Of a stretch of 64,000 nt of DNA, positions 49,289 through 60,174 are shown one piece after another (position 1 is the first letter of the stretch; every line of letters begins with the position of its first letter). Under the pieces are notes generated by a model. The model was not told the DNA's origin. It worked only from the letters and a program-made list of their open reading frames with translations, and ran no database searches. The stretch covers positions 21,786,355 through 21,850,354 of the forward strand of contig JAJLRJ010000005.1 of NCBI GenBank assembly GCA_024195265.1, read 5' to 3'. Both the position numbers and the translations under genes were made by a program. The stretch is from Dendrophyllia cribrosa (lineage: Eukaryota > Cnidaria > Anthozoa > Scleractinia > Dendrophylliidae).

Positions 49289-50481
49289 TAGCCTGTGAAC
49301 AGGCTTCTTTTTGGGGAATTGGGTTAGGTTAAAATGGGTGTTTCTTGGTGTTGCGGAAGCCATTGTTGGTTAGCTTTTGTGTTGTGGTGTGGGTATTGTT
49401 CAGTGTCTTTTGAATCTTTTGTGTTACGTCATTTGGTGATCACACTATCCGCAACACCAAGAAACTACCGTTAAAATCGGCGAGCGAAGCGAGTCGAGCG
49501 CGAACTGGGGAAGAGGGAAGGGGCAGCGAAGCCTGTGGACTCGCCTTTGATGCCACCGTTCCGCCCCCTAGTATTAAATTATCATGTTATTATATTGTCA
49601 ACAAGTTGTCAAGTTTTTATTCTGTTTAATGCATCGGTAGTAGTATAAAATAGACAGGCTAAACACGACTCCCACTCTTTGCAAAAAAGTATTTAAAAAG
49701 CCTAAAGTATAAAGCTTTCCTCGTAAGACTTCAGAGAGAATTACGCCTTTAGATCACAGTAATGAATTTCTTCTCTTCGATGATATTGACCTTTTGATCT
49801 CGGCGGATTATAGTGTTTCCGGCCACACGGTAATAGGCATCTTAGCTCCGAGTCTCAAAAAGCCGTAGTCTATAATTCCACTGCAATGAAATTATGAATT
49901 ATTGCAATAATTTTTAGATCCTTAGTAAGTTCTGTAGTTGAGTTGTCACGGTGTCTCAGTGGAGCTAGGATAAACCCTCGTTGTTTTGTAATAGCGTTTG
50001 ATTTGGCATCCAACAGATATAGATAATCTGCAGCATGGTTAATGTTTTGTAAATCCAGTCGGCAAAATTCCAAAAACATCTTGCTTTTTTGCCACAGACT
50101 TTAGACACAGCTTTTACTCTTCTTTAAGTCTCGGTATATGCGAAAAATTTCGCAACGAATCGCTCAAAGCTTTCTCAAAATCGAGATCTGAAAATTGCAT
50201 GCGACGAGTCGCCATGTTTGTTTATCATTAAATGGAATAATTATGCAAATTTAGGGAGCCAGGCATTTCAGATGTCAACAGGTGTCGTCAATCACCACAT
50301 ACCTGTCAACACCAAGTGATCTGACCAATGAGCTCATGATACCAGACTCTGGTATCATGGAACGGCGGCATCAAAGGCGAGTCCACAGGCTTCGCCGCCC
50401 CTTCCCTCTTCCCCAGTCCTCGCTTCGCTCGCCGATTTTAACCTAACCCAATTCCCCAAATAGAGGCCTGTTCACAGGCTA
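49289..50481. mobile_element. Mutator-like element with 9-bp target duplication GTTCTGGCG
   Basis: The left end TAGCCTGTGAACAGGC is mirrored by GCCTGTTCACAGGCTA at the right. GTTCTGGCG stands at 49280-49288 and 50482-50490. The TIR is long, about 150 bases, and passes through TTGGGTTAGGTTAAAA and AAGAGGGAAGGGGC. A 9-base duplication with long TIRs is the hallmark of MULEs. No transposase present. The left TIR carries a nested 136-base MITE. Confidence 0.85.
49335..49470. mobile_element. 136-bp MITE nested in the left MULE TIR
   Basis: TGGGTGTTTCTTGGTGTTGC is mirrored by GCAACACCAAGAAACTACCG. TTAAAA is duplicated at 49329-49334 and 49471-49476. The right MULE TIR reads straight through this site with a single TTAAAA. 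Confidence 0.85.
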
Positions 50482-50647
50482 GTTCTGGCGAGACACTTAA
50501 ACATCGATCCTTGCGGCGTATAAAATTGCAAATCCCATCCGTTTGCTCGGCGCTTAACGTATCGACACCGTAGGAGGTTTCAAGAACCTTTGTTATGGCT
50601 TCCTCCAGAACCTTCTCAAATCTTTCAGTATCGCTGAAGAACAACAT
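50482..50647 (-). pseudogene. Possible N-terminal remnant of a RecQ-like helicase, cut by the MULE
   Basis: The frame starting MLFFSDTERFEKVLEEAI continues through LSAEQTDGICNFIRRKD and then loses the pattern. The LxxEQxxxIxxFIxxKD string resembles the motif 0 region upstream of the Walker A site in RecQ-type helicase-like proteins of anthozoans. The expected phosphate-binding loop does not follow in frame. The MULE insertion begins at the codon after SPE. The assignment rests on a short similarity and is tentative. Confidence 0.35.
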
Positions 50648-51952
50648 TCAACTTCAAAATCCGACATTTCAACACCTCATCACACAGAAATAATTTCATA
50701 TTTCAAAGGCTTCTTTCCCGCAGTGTACTCTATATTCTTGTAAATCAATCACAAAGTCGGTTACATTAGAAAGCCCATGCGAGGTCGTTAGGAGCCAATC
50801 GGCTGTCTCGTCCAAATTCTAGACGAGATCGATTTAAACAGGCTTGTCATTGGCTCTGCGCTATCATAGCAATAGCGCTCTGCTCTAGAGGTTTTTCGCT
50901 CGGATCACAATAGAGACATAATCGACACCGGAAACCGCGATGGAATTTCTGGTTTAACTGGAGAGGTTGGGTTGCATGGCCACAATGGCCTCGGAATTTG
51001 AGACATTCTCGTTCCCAGTCTCTTCCATTTAACTTGTACTCAGTCTCCTGTCTTCCTAAAATAATGGCAACTGGTACTGGGTTTGGATGAGAGTTAGTTT
51101 ATCAGGAATACAGCTAACTCGGACTGCTGTCTCAAATTCTAATTTTGAAGCTTGCGGGTGCTATATATATCATTCTGACTCCACTAACACGAGACATTCA
51201 ATGTGAAATAGTTTATTTAGGATGGGTCAGTTAGTCATCTGATGAATGTATCTTAATAACATATTCTGTCTATTCTCCTGACCCTTTTAAATTACATTTC
51301 ACTTACATTATGTTTCAAAAGTTCAGAAAATTGTGCCACGCCAGCTACGAAAAACCACTAAAAAACCACCCTTTAGATGTGGCCAAAAAAAATGTGGAAA
51401 CGTATACCCCCCTATAACAATGCAGTGGCACTGGACCTCGGGGGCAAAGGTACTAAAACTGATAACATTACTTGATACTTGTGTAACATTTCATTTCCCC
51501 GCGTAACAAAAATAAAAACTTGAACGAAAAAAGGCAACGTTCGAGAAGACTGACCGACGTAGAATGACAAATATCTCCCGCCAAACCCTTATATAGTCCC
51601 GATATGTCCCATGACGACACGCAAACCTCTATATCGTGCCGTCAGAATAATAATTTCTGACTAGTTCGCTCCTACGTCACTCAGATGTCAGAAATTACAT
51701 TTCCAAATTAACCTGTTCCCCTTTAGATACTGCTGGGTATCAAATAATTGCTAACCCAATTCACTATTTTCCTTGATTGGTTGAGATCGCAAGAGTTAAC
51801 GTAACTGCTGCTAAAGAGTGATTCTGTGCAAAAAATAACAACAACTGGTACAGTTGCAGTACAAATAATTTAATCTCACCAAAAACAGCAATGAGACTAC
51901 AGTACCACAGAACATACCAACAACCATAGTAGTAATTACATGTAGCATTGTC
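50648..51952. other. Non-coding stretch
   Basis: No gene and no strong repeat recognised. Confidence 0.4.
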
Positions 51953-52290
51953 ATAGACTGCTTTTCAATCAAGTGTCATAAAACCAAAACCAAAGTGATT
52001 ACTTTGGCGAATCACAACACACACAGTAATGCCAAGCATGGGAAAATGCGTGCGAGCAAGTCATGATTGTTTTGGTTTTATTTTCGATTGATTGAGAAAG
52101 TGGCGCAAGATTCTCCCAACAGTAACATTACCATATTTAGGATACAGGTCATGAGAATTATGAAATTGATTGCAAAACATGAATATTCAAGATGTAACAA
52201 CAAATTATTTGCAAATACCATAAGCAATGTATGGAGACCAGGAAGGAGAATTTGTAGGTTAAGACTGGGACTAAGGCCTTCATGACCAGT
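51953..52290. mobile_element. Diverged copy of the GAGCAGTTTTCAATTGAGTG MITE family
   Basis: TAGACTGCTTTTCAATCAAG with CATAAAACCAAAACCAAAGT and the later GCGAGCAAGTCATGATTG match the copies at 59302-59576 and 61837-62122. The right end is not recognisable. Confidence 0.55.
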
Positions 52291-52499
52291 TAGCCACTTT
52301 AAAAATCCCAAAGTCAAATAAAAACTAATTTCTAATCTACTAATTTCGACTAATTTATTCTATTAATTGGTATTTTGTGCTATTATTGCTATTTCTGTAC
52401 AGTTTTTTATTTATTTATTTCATTTTATTTTATATGTGTATTTGTTCTGTAATCCTTACTTTTAGTTAAGGTGTGTACATTAAAATTTAGTTAATTTAA

Positions 52500-52951
52500 A
52501 GTGCATATGAAGTAAAAAAAATACAGTTTCCATGTTTTGATAGTGCTTTACTTTCTTTATCTAAATTTGTGGGTTTCATCGAAAAGATCCTTCCATTGTG
52601 AAATTATTCGGCTTGAAAGTTTTGCATTTTCCGCCAGAAAGTGTCTCTATCGAGCGCGCGGCCAAAGCTATTGTATTACAAGGCTGTGAGGTAGAAAATA
52701 CTTCAACTCACGAGTATCATGGCGGCATTCTTTTGAAGAAACGAATCTCAAGTATTTTCTACGTCATCAACACAATGGATTTCGAAACCTCGTTCCCAGT
52801 CTCCGGGACACTGATTTCTGCAAATTGTGCTACTTTGGACGGCAAAAAAGAGGCCTTAAATTTTTCTCTGACAAATTTCTTTTATCATTTCGAAATAAAG
52901 GCATAATAGCCTCCAAAAAAAGACAAAATAAAAAATTACTTCATATGCACT
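52500..52951. mobile_element. TTAA-flanked MITE, 452 bp
   Basis: TTAA at 52496-52499 and 52952-52955. The ends are AGTGCATATGAAGTAA and TTACTTCATATGCACT. It shares the CCCAGTCTCCGGGACACT block (52797-52814) with the element at 22305-26218 (26066-26083), so the two belong to one family. The 102-codon frame inside is not supported as a gene. Confidence 0.85.
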
Positions 52952-53039
52952 TTAAGTAAAGCCACTTTTCGGTAATAGGTCCATGATAACCGTCACGAAT
53001 ATAGCGCCTCCTACACACTATCATGACCATATTGTAGTA

Positions 53040-53372
53040 TATTTAACGTACTCGTAGTACCTGTAGTACTCGTAGTACCTGTAGTACTTGTAGTACCTGT
53101 AGTACTCGTAGTACCTGTAGTACTCGTAGTACCTGTAGTACTCGTAGTACCTATAGTACATGTAGTACCTGTAGTAGCTGTAGTACTGGTAGTACCTGTA
53201 GTACCTGTAATACCTGTAGTACTTGTAGTACCTGTAGTACTCGTAGTACCTGTAGTACTTGCAGTACCTGTAGTACTTGTAGTACCTGTAGTACTCGTAG
53301 TACCTGTAGTACCTGTAGCACTCGCAGTACATGTAGTAACTGTAGTACCTGTAGTACTCGTAGTACCTGCTT
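53040..53372. repeat. Minisatellite GTAGTACCTGTAGTACTC (9/18 bp)
   Basis: About 36 nonamers of GTAGTACYT type. Open frames across it (Thr-Gly or Tyr-Tyr rich) are low-complexity. Confidence 0.95.
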
Positions 53373-54173
53373 CGCGAGGAATTAGAATCGCATACGTCAA
53401 AAAAAATTTGCTTCCCAATTTTAACCAAAATGTGAACTTGCAGCGAGTGAAGAAGCCATTCAAACTGCAGTCCTACAAGAAGAGAGCGAGCTACTGGCAA
53501 AAACCGATTTCATGCTTAGAAAAAAAAAACATGTCTAAATCAAACAAAGAAGTTTATGAAAACAAGCATACTGTACTGAGCTAATAAAAAGTAATTTCTG
53601 TTATACACCGAAACGGCCGTCTGGTTGCTTTAAAAATAAACAAGATGCTGTCCAAAGTAGAGATTTCAGCGAACTTTCTTATTTCAAAACCAAAACTTGT
53701 ATCCCAACTCCTGTCTTGAACAGTATCAAAGAAATCCGGTGTATATAAGTATAAGAGGTACAAAAGGCAATAATGATAGTAATAATATTAGTAGTCTGGT
53801 ATTCTTAGAAATGAGTCGCGAAAATAAGGTGAAAAAAATATTCCTGTTCGAGCGGAGATGCGCGTCCGGATCCTTTCGTTGTCAACTTATAAATTGAGTG
53901 TTCGAGCCCTGATGGACTCCTGTCAGTTCTCACAAATTTGCCTTCTTCTTTGTCCAAAGGTTTTTCCCCATTTAGCGTGGTATTTACTTGTCGCTGTGAT
54001 GAAATACTTCCGAAGTGTTAAAGCCTAATTTCCAACCGATATCGTCCTCATCGCGATTTCGTCGATATCGTTTTTTTACGTGAAATTTAACGTGGAATTC
54101 ATTCGTCAGGCACTGAATTTTTCTATAGAACCATGCCCGTCAATTTTCATGGTCATGGCTAGCGGAATGTTTA
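53373..54173. other. Non-coding stretch
   Basis: A weak B-box-like GTTCGAGCCCT at 53902 might mark an old SINE. No gene recognised. Confidence 0.3.
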
Positions 54174-54305
54174 GCGGGCGCGTACGACGTCGTGCAGGGT
54201 TAGCTCGCCGGCAAGTACGACGTCGTGCAGGGTTAGCTCACGGGCGCATACGACGTCGCGCAGGGTTAGCTCGCGGGCGCGTACGACGTCGCCCAGCATG
54301 CACGT
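54174..54305. repeat. 33-bp tandem repeat, 4 copies
   Basis: The unit GCGTACGACGTCGTGCAGGG then TTAGCTCGCGGGC. The period is a multiple of three, so an 11-residue Arg-rich peptide repeats in one frame. Confidence 0.9.
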
Positions 54306-54991
54306 ACAACGTAGCGCAACATCCAGGATTTTAGGAATTTTGAAATCAAAACGAGGCTTTATATTTCGCGCGCTTTCCGCGGCTGCACGGCCGATGTAAC
54401 GTCAGCTACAGTTAACACTTTTGTTGTGTTTAGAGAAGAAAACGGTTTTCGCGGTTTGCTACTCAAGACAGGTTTGACATTTCTCAAACAGTGGTCAAGA
54501 CCGCATTTGGCGCTGCGTAACTCTGCAAGTCAAGCGTTTTTGGAGGGATATAGAGCTAAGTGCTTATTTTTAAACCCAATTTCGTCTTAGGACAATTAAA
54601 GCTGTTTTCTGTTCAATATTGTGCATTTTTTTGCGTCCATTTAAAAAGGTTAAAAAATTTCGATTAAATTAATAGGTGATATGATGGTTGGGAGAAACAT
54701 GAAAGAAGAGGAGAAACGCTATTAAGATTCCGAGTTGGGGCTAAAATAAGTGTTATAGAATATGAGAATTCAGGGAGCTCCGCTGTTAGGGTAAGCCTAT
54801 CTATATATATTGTTCATTATTATTCAAATGTTGAACACAATTGCCTGTGTTGCAGTAAATGAAATGGTGCGACACGGCGACCCAAGCTCACCATCAGGTG
54901 GGACGTCACTCTTGCTTTATGAGCGGTATTGTGTTACAAAGATTCGATTTATAAAGGTTTGTATGGGAACGCAACGGTTTTGTTTCAAAAC
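54306..54991. other. Non-coding stretch
   Basis: No gene or strong repeat recognised. Confidence 0.4.
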
Positions 54992-54995
54992 TTAA

Positions 54996-55979
54996 GGTGG
55001 CTCGAGTGGGTTTTTTGGCGACACAACATCCCAACTTTGAACTACTGATACTCCGCTGTTTGAGTTCGGTCACGCAAGCTGCTTCACACATATACTAGAG
55101 ATGAAATGAACTTTCCCAAAATGTAGATTTGATTGACATCGGTGTTACCATAACAACGATCTGATGACGTCATAGTTTTTGCATATTAGTAATTTTCTCA
55201 ACATCTAGACCTAAACTTTTAAAACGACTGTATGCCGCTTATAGTCTAGATGTAAGTCTTCAAGACTACAAAGTTTAAAAAAATTCTATGAGAGCGTTTT
55301 CGAATAAAATTGGGTTGAATATTTTCAATCAAAAAAATAAAAAATCGCACTACTTTCTGTTAATTCGTCGATGCCAGCGTTTTCCTGACAATTTGAAACA
55401 ATTATTTTACCATATATTATTCATGTGTCGTAAAACTATATTCCCTGAAGGTTTAATCTTGTTTGCTTTACTAGATTTGAGTTGATGTGATCAGAAGCAA
55501 AGTCTTAAATATGCTCATTCTACTCACAGAAGTAAAACTTTTGTTTGGAAAGCGTTTATTTAAAAACAAGTCGATGAAATTTTTTTAAAATCTTTTGATC
55601 TAAAGTTTAACATGTAATGCACTTTCTCTGTAAATTTCAAGTGCATTGAATCATTTTAAGGGCGCGAAATAAAATGAAAAGTATGGGAGACTTTTGCATT
55701 CGTCTTCCAAAGTTTCATTGCCGTATTATTTGTTGACAGCTGGTTTATTTTAGAACTTTCTCTTTTGCGGCATACAGTCGTTTTAAAAGTTTAGGTCTAG
55801 ATGTTGAGAAAATTACTAATATGCAAAAACGATGACGTCATCATATCGTTGTTATGGTAACACCGATATCAATAGAATCTACGTTTTTGGAAAGTTCATT
55901 TCATCTCTAGTTTATGTGTGAAGCAGCTTGCCGCTCAAAGTTGGGATGTTATGAAGCTAAAAAACCCACTCGAGCCACC
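54996..55979. mobile_element. TTAA-flanked TIR element, 984 bp
   Basis: TTAA at 54992-54995 and 55980-55983. GGTGGCTCGAGTGGGTTTTT is mirrored at the right end. The inverted arms are about 240-260 bases with moderate divergence and include ACTTTTAAAACGACTGTATG and its mirror. No coding frame of note. Confidence 0.85.
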
Positions 55980-55983
55980 TTAA

Positions 55984-56259
55984 GCATTCGAATGTTTTGT
56001 GAATAAAATTGACTTAGCCTGTTGCTGTGGCAGAACACTGATTTCCGGAGTGCCCGCCGCTCGAAGCGAATAAATCCACCGAAAATAACCCTGCTGTCAT
56101 AATTCCTCCATAGAATCAAAGAAGATATTCTCAAGTTCCCTGTCAGTTCACTCGCTACAGTCGTTATTCCATCAAAACGTGTTCCCTACGAAACATTTTT
56201 TTTCGAGTCAGCTTCGCTTCGGGAAATTCGATAAGAGTCTCTTTCAGAGTCGGGTGGAC
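55984..56259. other. Non-coding stretch
   Basis: Nothing recognised. Confidence 0.35.
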
Positions 56260-56523
56260 ACATTCACCGTTCGCATGGTATGTCAGGTAAAAATATCGAT
56301 CCATTCTCGTCCCCAGAGCCGCTAGGACCAAGGGGCTCTCTTGGTCCTCGTACTCAGTCTCCGGCGGTTAAGAGGGCCAAGCGGCTCTGGGGACGAGAAT
56401 GATATCTAGCCTGACGGGGGTAGTCAGCAGCCAGAGCATTTTGGTTTGCTTATTGACAACTGGCTGCTGACTACCCCCGTCATACTAGGATTTTTTCCTG
56501 TATACCATGCGAACGGTGAATGT
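56260..56523. mobile_element. Hairpin enclosing two further hairpins
   Basis: The outer arms ACATTCACCGTTCGCATGGTA and mirror lie at 56260 and 56503-56523. The inner hairpin at 56303-56400 has ATTCTCGTCCCCAGAGCCGCT and mirror. The second, at 56412-56482, has TGACGGGGGTAGTCAGCAGC and mirror. A single strand could fold as a three-way junction. Confidence 0.85.
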
Positions 56524-57353
56524 CTATATACGTGGAATTTTAAAATGAACTTACCAGCTCGGCAATCGATGAACAAATTAATGTAAGTTTAAAATGTTGT
56601 ACGCAAAGCGACTTCCAAACGGAAGTGAACGAAGCTAAAATGTTATCTGCTGTTCACAGGCGAGTCAGTTCAGCCGAAAATGATGACGTGTGTTTGGCAC
56701 GTGACCAGTCTTTCTGAGAAAGCTGTTCCTTATCTTGTTTTTTCTCTGATCGATACTGAGGGGAATATTACAAATGGAGAGCAAGTTTTCGACAGGTCAC
56801 GCAATCTTTCGACGCTTCCTGTTTTTCCGAGAACGGGAAAACAAGAACAAGGAAGACTGCAGTATGAATTATTTTTTTAATTAGTCTTTTTATTCTTTTT
56901 CGTGTTGCCTGCATCGTATACAAAATTATATTTCTCGTACATGGATGTACGACCAACAGCTTTGCTGACTTGTGACTTATCATTTATAAATATAGCAACT
57001 TAATGTATGAACGCCAGATGAATATTAAAATTGGAATAAATTATTGATATATATGAAAGTGAAACAAATTTAACAAAGTGCACGGCTCGAAAACCCGTGT
57101 TGCGGGAAAAGAACAAGCGAAATAAGTTTCAGAACGTTGCTCGTGGAGTTACATTTTCTGACGTAAATATCTCGGCCAATACTAATGCTGACGATTCATC
57201 GCGTTTTTCACTTGCTACATTCATTCATATTCTGGAAGACGGCTTTGATCGAGCTCGCCCACAAAGGACTAGAAAAAGTGCTCCTAGCCTCTAAACTTGG
57301 CAAAGGAAAATAATTTCGTTTCTATTCCTCGCAATTTATGCATTAGTAGACGG

Positions 57354-58616
57354 ATGGCTGACAACAGCAGTGGCGAGAGCGACAACAACGGATACGAAAC
57401 GGCACCAGAAGCGGAAGCAGAAACCTTGGCCCAAGCAACTGTCATTTTAATTGATCCTCAAAGCCACTTCAGCTTGGAGACTCAAGAATTAGCTGTATTT
57501 CGATGGACTCTCAGAGGCCTTTCACTATGGTGTCCCACATCAGCCTGTTTAGCTGAAAGAGCTTTTTACCCAGTTCTGGTAAACGTTCTTCTGCTACTAT
57601 TATTAATAAACGATTTTTATAACGCAATTGCTAATGGAGCGTGGAGATCAATTGATATTTATGTTTTCTTGGCCATCGATTTTGGAATGTATTTGAGTCA
57701 CGCGTTTGGCGTAGCGTACTTCAGAACACGTGATCTTGAAAATAACATGCTTAACGTTAGGTTAGAAGCCTGCCATGTAAACGAGTTCAGAGTAAAGCTA
57801 AGGCGATTTAAACTGGGCATCGTTCTGTCGTACATCTTCTTGGTTGTGCTTGTTTTGTTGTTCTTCAACACTGAAGTATGGATGCACGGTCGGTTTCAAT
57901 GTAACTCTTCATTTCAATTCTTGAAAGGCTTTGTGAATCACTTTGTCTGTTTTTTAAACTATCCAACAAATATTTACGGCGTTGGAAATTCCTTAGCTTT
58001 ATCATGGACAATGTACCTCTTGCAGAAAACCTGTTCTGTGCGTCTGCAACAGCTATCGTGGAATTACCTTAGATGGACCGGAAGTACCGAAGATGCTGTT
58101 TTTGACCACTTAAAGAACTATTCAAGAAAGGTTAAAACTTCTTGTCTACACCTAACAAAATGGTTTGTTACCCATAACATCATATTGATATTTGCAACCC
58201 CATTCCTGTGCATTGACATAATCAAGGCATTCCAAGGAATTAGGAAGAGTAATGCCGTTCACACTAGTTTGTTCTTGGGCTTCCTTGTGTACACAGTTGT
58301 CATATGGGTGGCGCCATTGTATTTTGCAGAGCAGCTGCAAATCATTGACGAAGACTTTTGCTCTACGGTTAACGAGTTCTGTCCGGGGACGTTTGAAGAG
58401 GTAGAGCCAGAGTTGCACGCCGAACTACTAAATGTTCCAAACGTAAACCGAGGCTGCTACATTTTTCATTCGAGAAATGAAGTAAATAAGTTTTTAAGCT
58501 ACTTAAAAAACAGAAAATCTGGCTTTCTGATGGGCAGTTACAGCTTTCAGTTCAAACTTTCGATGTTCTCAGTTTTTTTGGCGATGGTTTCATTTGCAAT
58601 ACGCGTTGTTGGTTGA
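57354..58616 (+). CDS. Seven-transmembrane protein, candidate gustatory-receptor-like (7TMIC superfamily), 420 aa
   Basis: An intronless frame; ATG at 57354 is the first ATG after an in-frame TAG at 57285. The N-terminus is acidic and soluble (about 60 residues). Hydrophobic spans lie near residues 70-92, 99-123, 153-176, 192-224, 268-289, 304-326 and 390-419. A hydrophilic stretch between the sixth and seventh spans holds four acidic clusters. The last span, GSYSFQFKLSMFSVFLAMVS, recalls the TYxxxxxQF-type TM7 signature of insect gustatory receptors and their cnidarian relatives. It lacks class A GPCR landmarks (no DRY, no NPxxY). Cytoplasmic N-terminus and ion-channel function would be expected if the family call is right, but that is inference. 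No frameshift or stop. A palindromic element starts six bases after the stop codon, so it lies in the 3' untranslated region. Confidence 0.85.
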   Translation: MADNSSGESDNNGYETAPEAEAETLAQATVILIDPQSHFSLETQELAVFRWTLRGLSLWCPTSACLAERAFYPVLVNVLLLLLLINDFYNAIANGAWRSIDIYVFLAIDFGMYLSHAFGVAYFRTRDLENNMLNVRLEACHVNEFRVKLRRFKLGIVLSYIFLVVLVLLFFNTEVWMHGRFQCNSSFQFLKGFVNHFVCFLNYPTNIYGVGNSLALSWTMYLLQKTCSVRLQQLSWNYLRWTGSTEDAVFDHLKNYSRKVKTSCLHLTKWFVTHNIILIFATPFLCIDIIKAFQGIRKSNAVHTSLFLGFLVYTVVIWVAPLYFAEQLQIIDEDFCSTVNEFCPGTFEEVEPELHAELLNVPNVNRGCYIFHSRNEVNKFLSYLKNRKSGFLMGSYSFQFKLSMFSVFLAMVSFAIRVVG

Positions 58617-58621
58617 CCCTT

Positions 58622-58872
58622 AAACCCCGGCTACACGTTCTAACATTGTTATACAACATTTTTTGGTTCAACATTGTTAGAATGTGTAGCCGGCATGTTA
58701 GATGATGTTTGACTAACATTTTTTGTTAGAAGAATGTTTTGATTTCGATCAAACACTTCTTCCAACAAGAAATGTTAGACAAACGTCATCTAACATACCG
58801 GCTTCACGTTCTAAAACATTGTTGAAGCAAAAAATGTTATATAACCATGTTAGAACCTGTAGCCGGGGCTTT
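58622..58872. mobile_element. 250-bp full palindrome (MITE) just after the 7TM gene
   Basis: The left half, from AAACCCCGGCTACACGTTCT, is mirrored along its whole length by the right half, ending GTAGCCGGGGCTTT. The arms are about 125 bases with almost no loop. Internal ATGTTAGATGATGTTTG is mirrored too. Confidence 0.9.
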
Positions 58873-59301
58873 ACGTAAAAACCTTATGGACGTGAAAGAA
58901 AAGGTGTAAGACTGAAGACAAACAAAGTTTGGGTTGTGGAACTGTAAAGTGGCAAATGAGAATTAAAAATTAGAATTGACTTTCCAGATACTGTTATAAA
59001 GTTACTACGGTCACCTGAGCACGTTGAAATGACGTCATAAATCCGACCTCTACAATCAAACACCGCTCCAATACCGACACCTCAGTCTGCTTTGCTACAG
59101 AGAAGTTCATCCGTACTAACAAGGATGCCTGAGGGCTTTGGGTAGAAAACTGTAAACGCATGGTTAGCCTGCAAATAAAACCGCCTATCAGATGCTGAGG
59201 CGATGATATGTGAGAAAAATAGAGGCGGCAGTATTCGCAGTTTACACATGGTCAAAATAGACTGCTGGGTCAACGGATGGAAAAGGGTAGTAAATTTGAC
59301 A
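58873..59301. other. Non-coding stretch
   Basis: Nothing recognised. Confidence 0.35.
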
Positions 59302-59576
59302 CAATAGAGTGTGGTAAAACCAAAACCAAAGTAATTACTCTGACCAATCACAGCAGTCGTAAACAATCCAATGAACCAATCAGAGCTCGAAGCAATTACA
59401 TGTGGGCGGCGCCAAGCGCGGGGAAAACACGTGCGAGCAAGTCACGATTGGTTTTGGTTTTACTTCTGATTGGTCGAGAAAGTGGCGCGAGATTTTTTAG
59501 CCAATTACAAAGCGTAGCAATGCAAAACCAAAGCAATTGTGTAATTACTTTTGACACTCAATTGAAAACTGCTCTA
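59302..59576. mobile_element. MITE copy, same family as 61837-62122
   Basis: Closely matches 61837-62122 through most of its length, including GGTTTTGGTTTTACTTCTGA and TTGACACTCAATTGAAAACT at the right end. The left TIR is eroded. Confidence 0.85.
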
Positions 59577-59833
59577 AAAAGATTCAAATGGTGACGTTTA
59601 AAGTGTTAGCCCTTCGTCAAAGCGACCTCCAACGAGATTCGTGATTCATTGTGACCAAGGGCTAAAATTTGAATCCCTTAAGTGTCATATTTACTTTATC
59701 AACTCAGTTTATACAAAATTTACTTTCCTATCATGTTATGGCATCACCACAATTACACACACAGCTGAAAGACAAAAGCTCTATTTACAAATTTAATAAA
59801 ATTCTCTTATAAATAAATATACGTATATGCTAA

Positions 59834-59992
59834 CAGGGGCGTAGCCAGGAATTTTTCAGAGGTACGCACGATCACTGTTTTTAAACACTCCCCCTACCTT
59901 CTACCCCACCCTCAAGTCCCAAATCTTTCTTTTTTCCCTCCACTTTTTCAGGTACGCACGTGCGTACGTGCGTACAGGTAGCTACGCCCCTG
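59834..59992. mobile_element. 159-bp hAT-like MITE, 5-bp target duplication GCTAA
   Basis: The left end CAGGGGCGTAGCC is mirrored by GCTACGCCCCTG. GCTAA is at 59829-59833 and 59993-59997. The subterminal GTACGCACG is repeated (GGTACGCACG twice). Confidence 0.85.
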
Positions 59993-60174
59993 GCTAACAT
60001 GATGAAACACGGGCAATACAGAGAATGACTCAAACTTTCAATCGTACTGCTGACTTAATAATGTTGATGCCATCGAAACGTACACTCTCAGTTGTCAAGA
60101 AAGCATTGGAGTTAATAGACCAGTTTCGAATTCGCTGTGGTCGCTGAATGAAAGCATTGAAGGCGCATTTTTAC

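Noticed and set aside
52598..52906. 102-codon frame
   Set aside because: Lies wholly inside a 452-bp TTAA MITE and includes its subterminal block.
53011..53500. Two overlapping 150-residue open frames rich in Thr-Gly and Tyr
   Set aside because: They translate the GTAGTACYT minisatellite; no start context or domain.
57097..57294. 65-codon frame just upstream of the 7TM gene
   Set aside because: Needs a TTG start and is in a different frame from the gene; no recognisable content.
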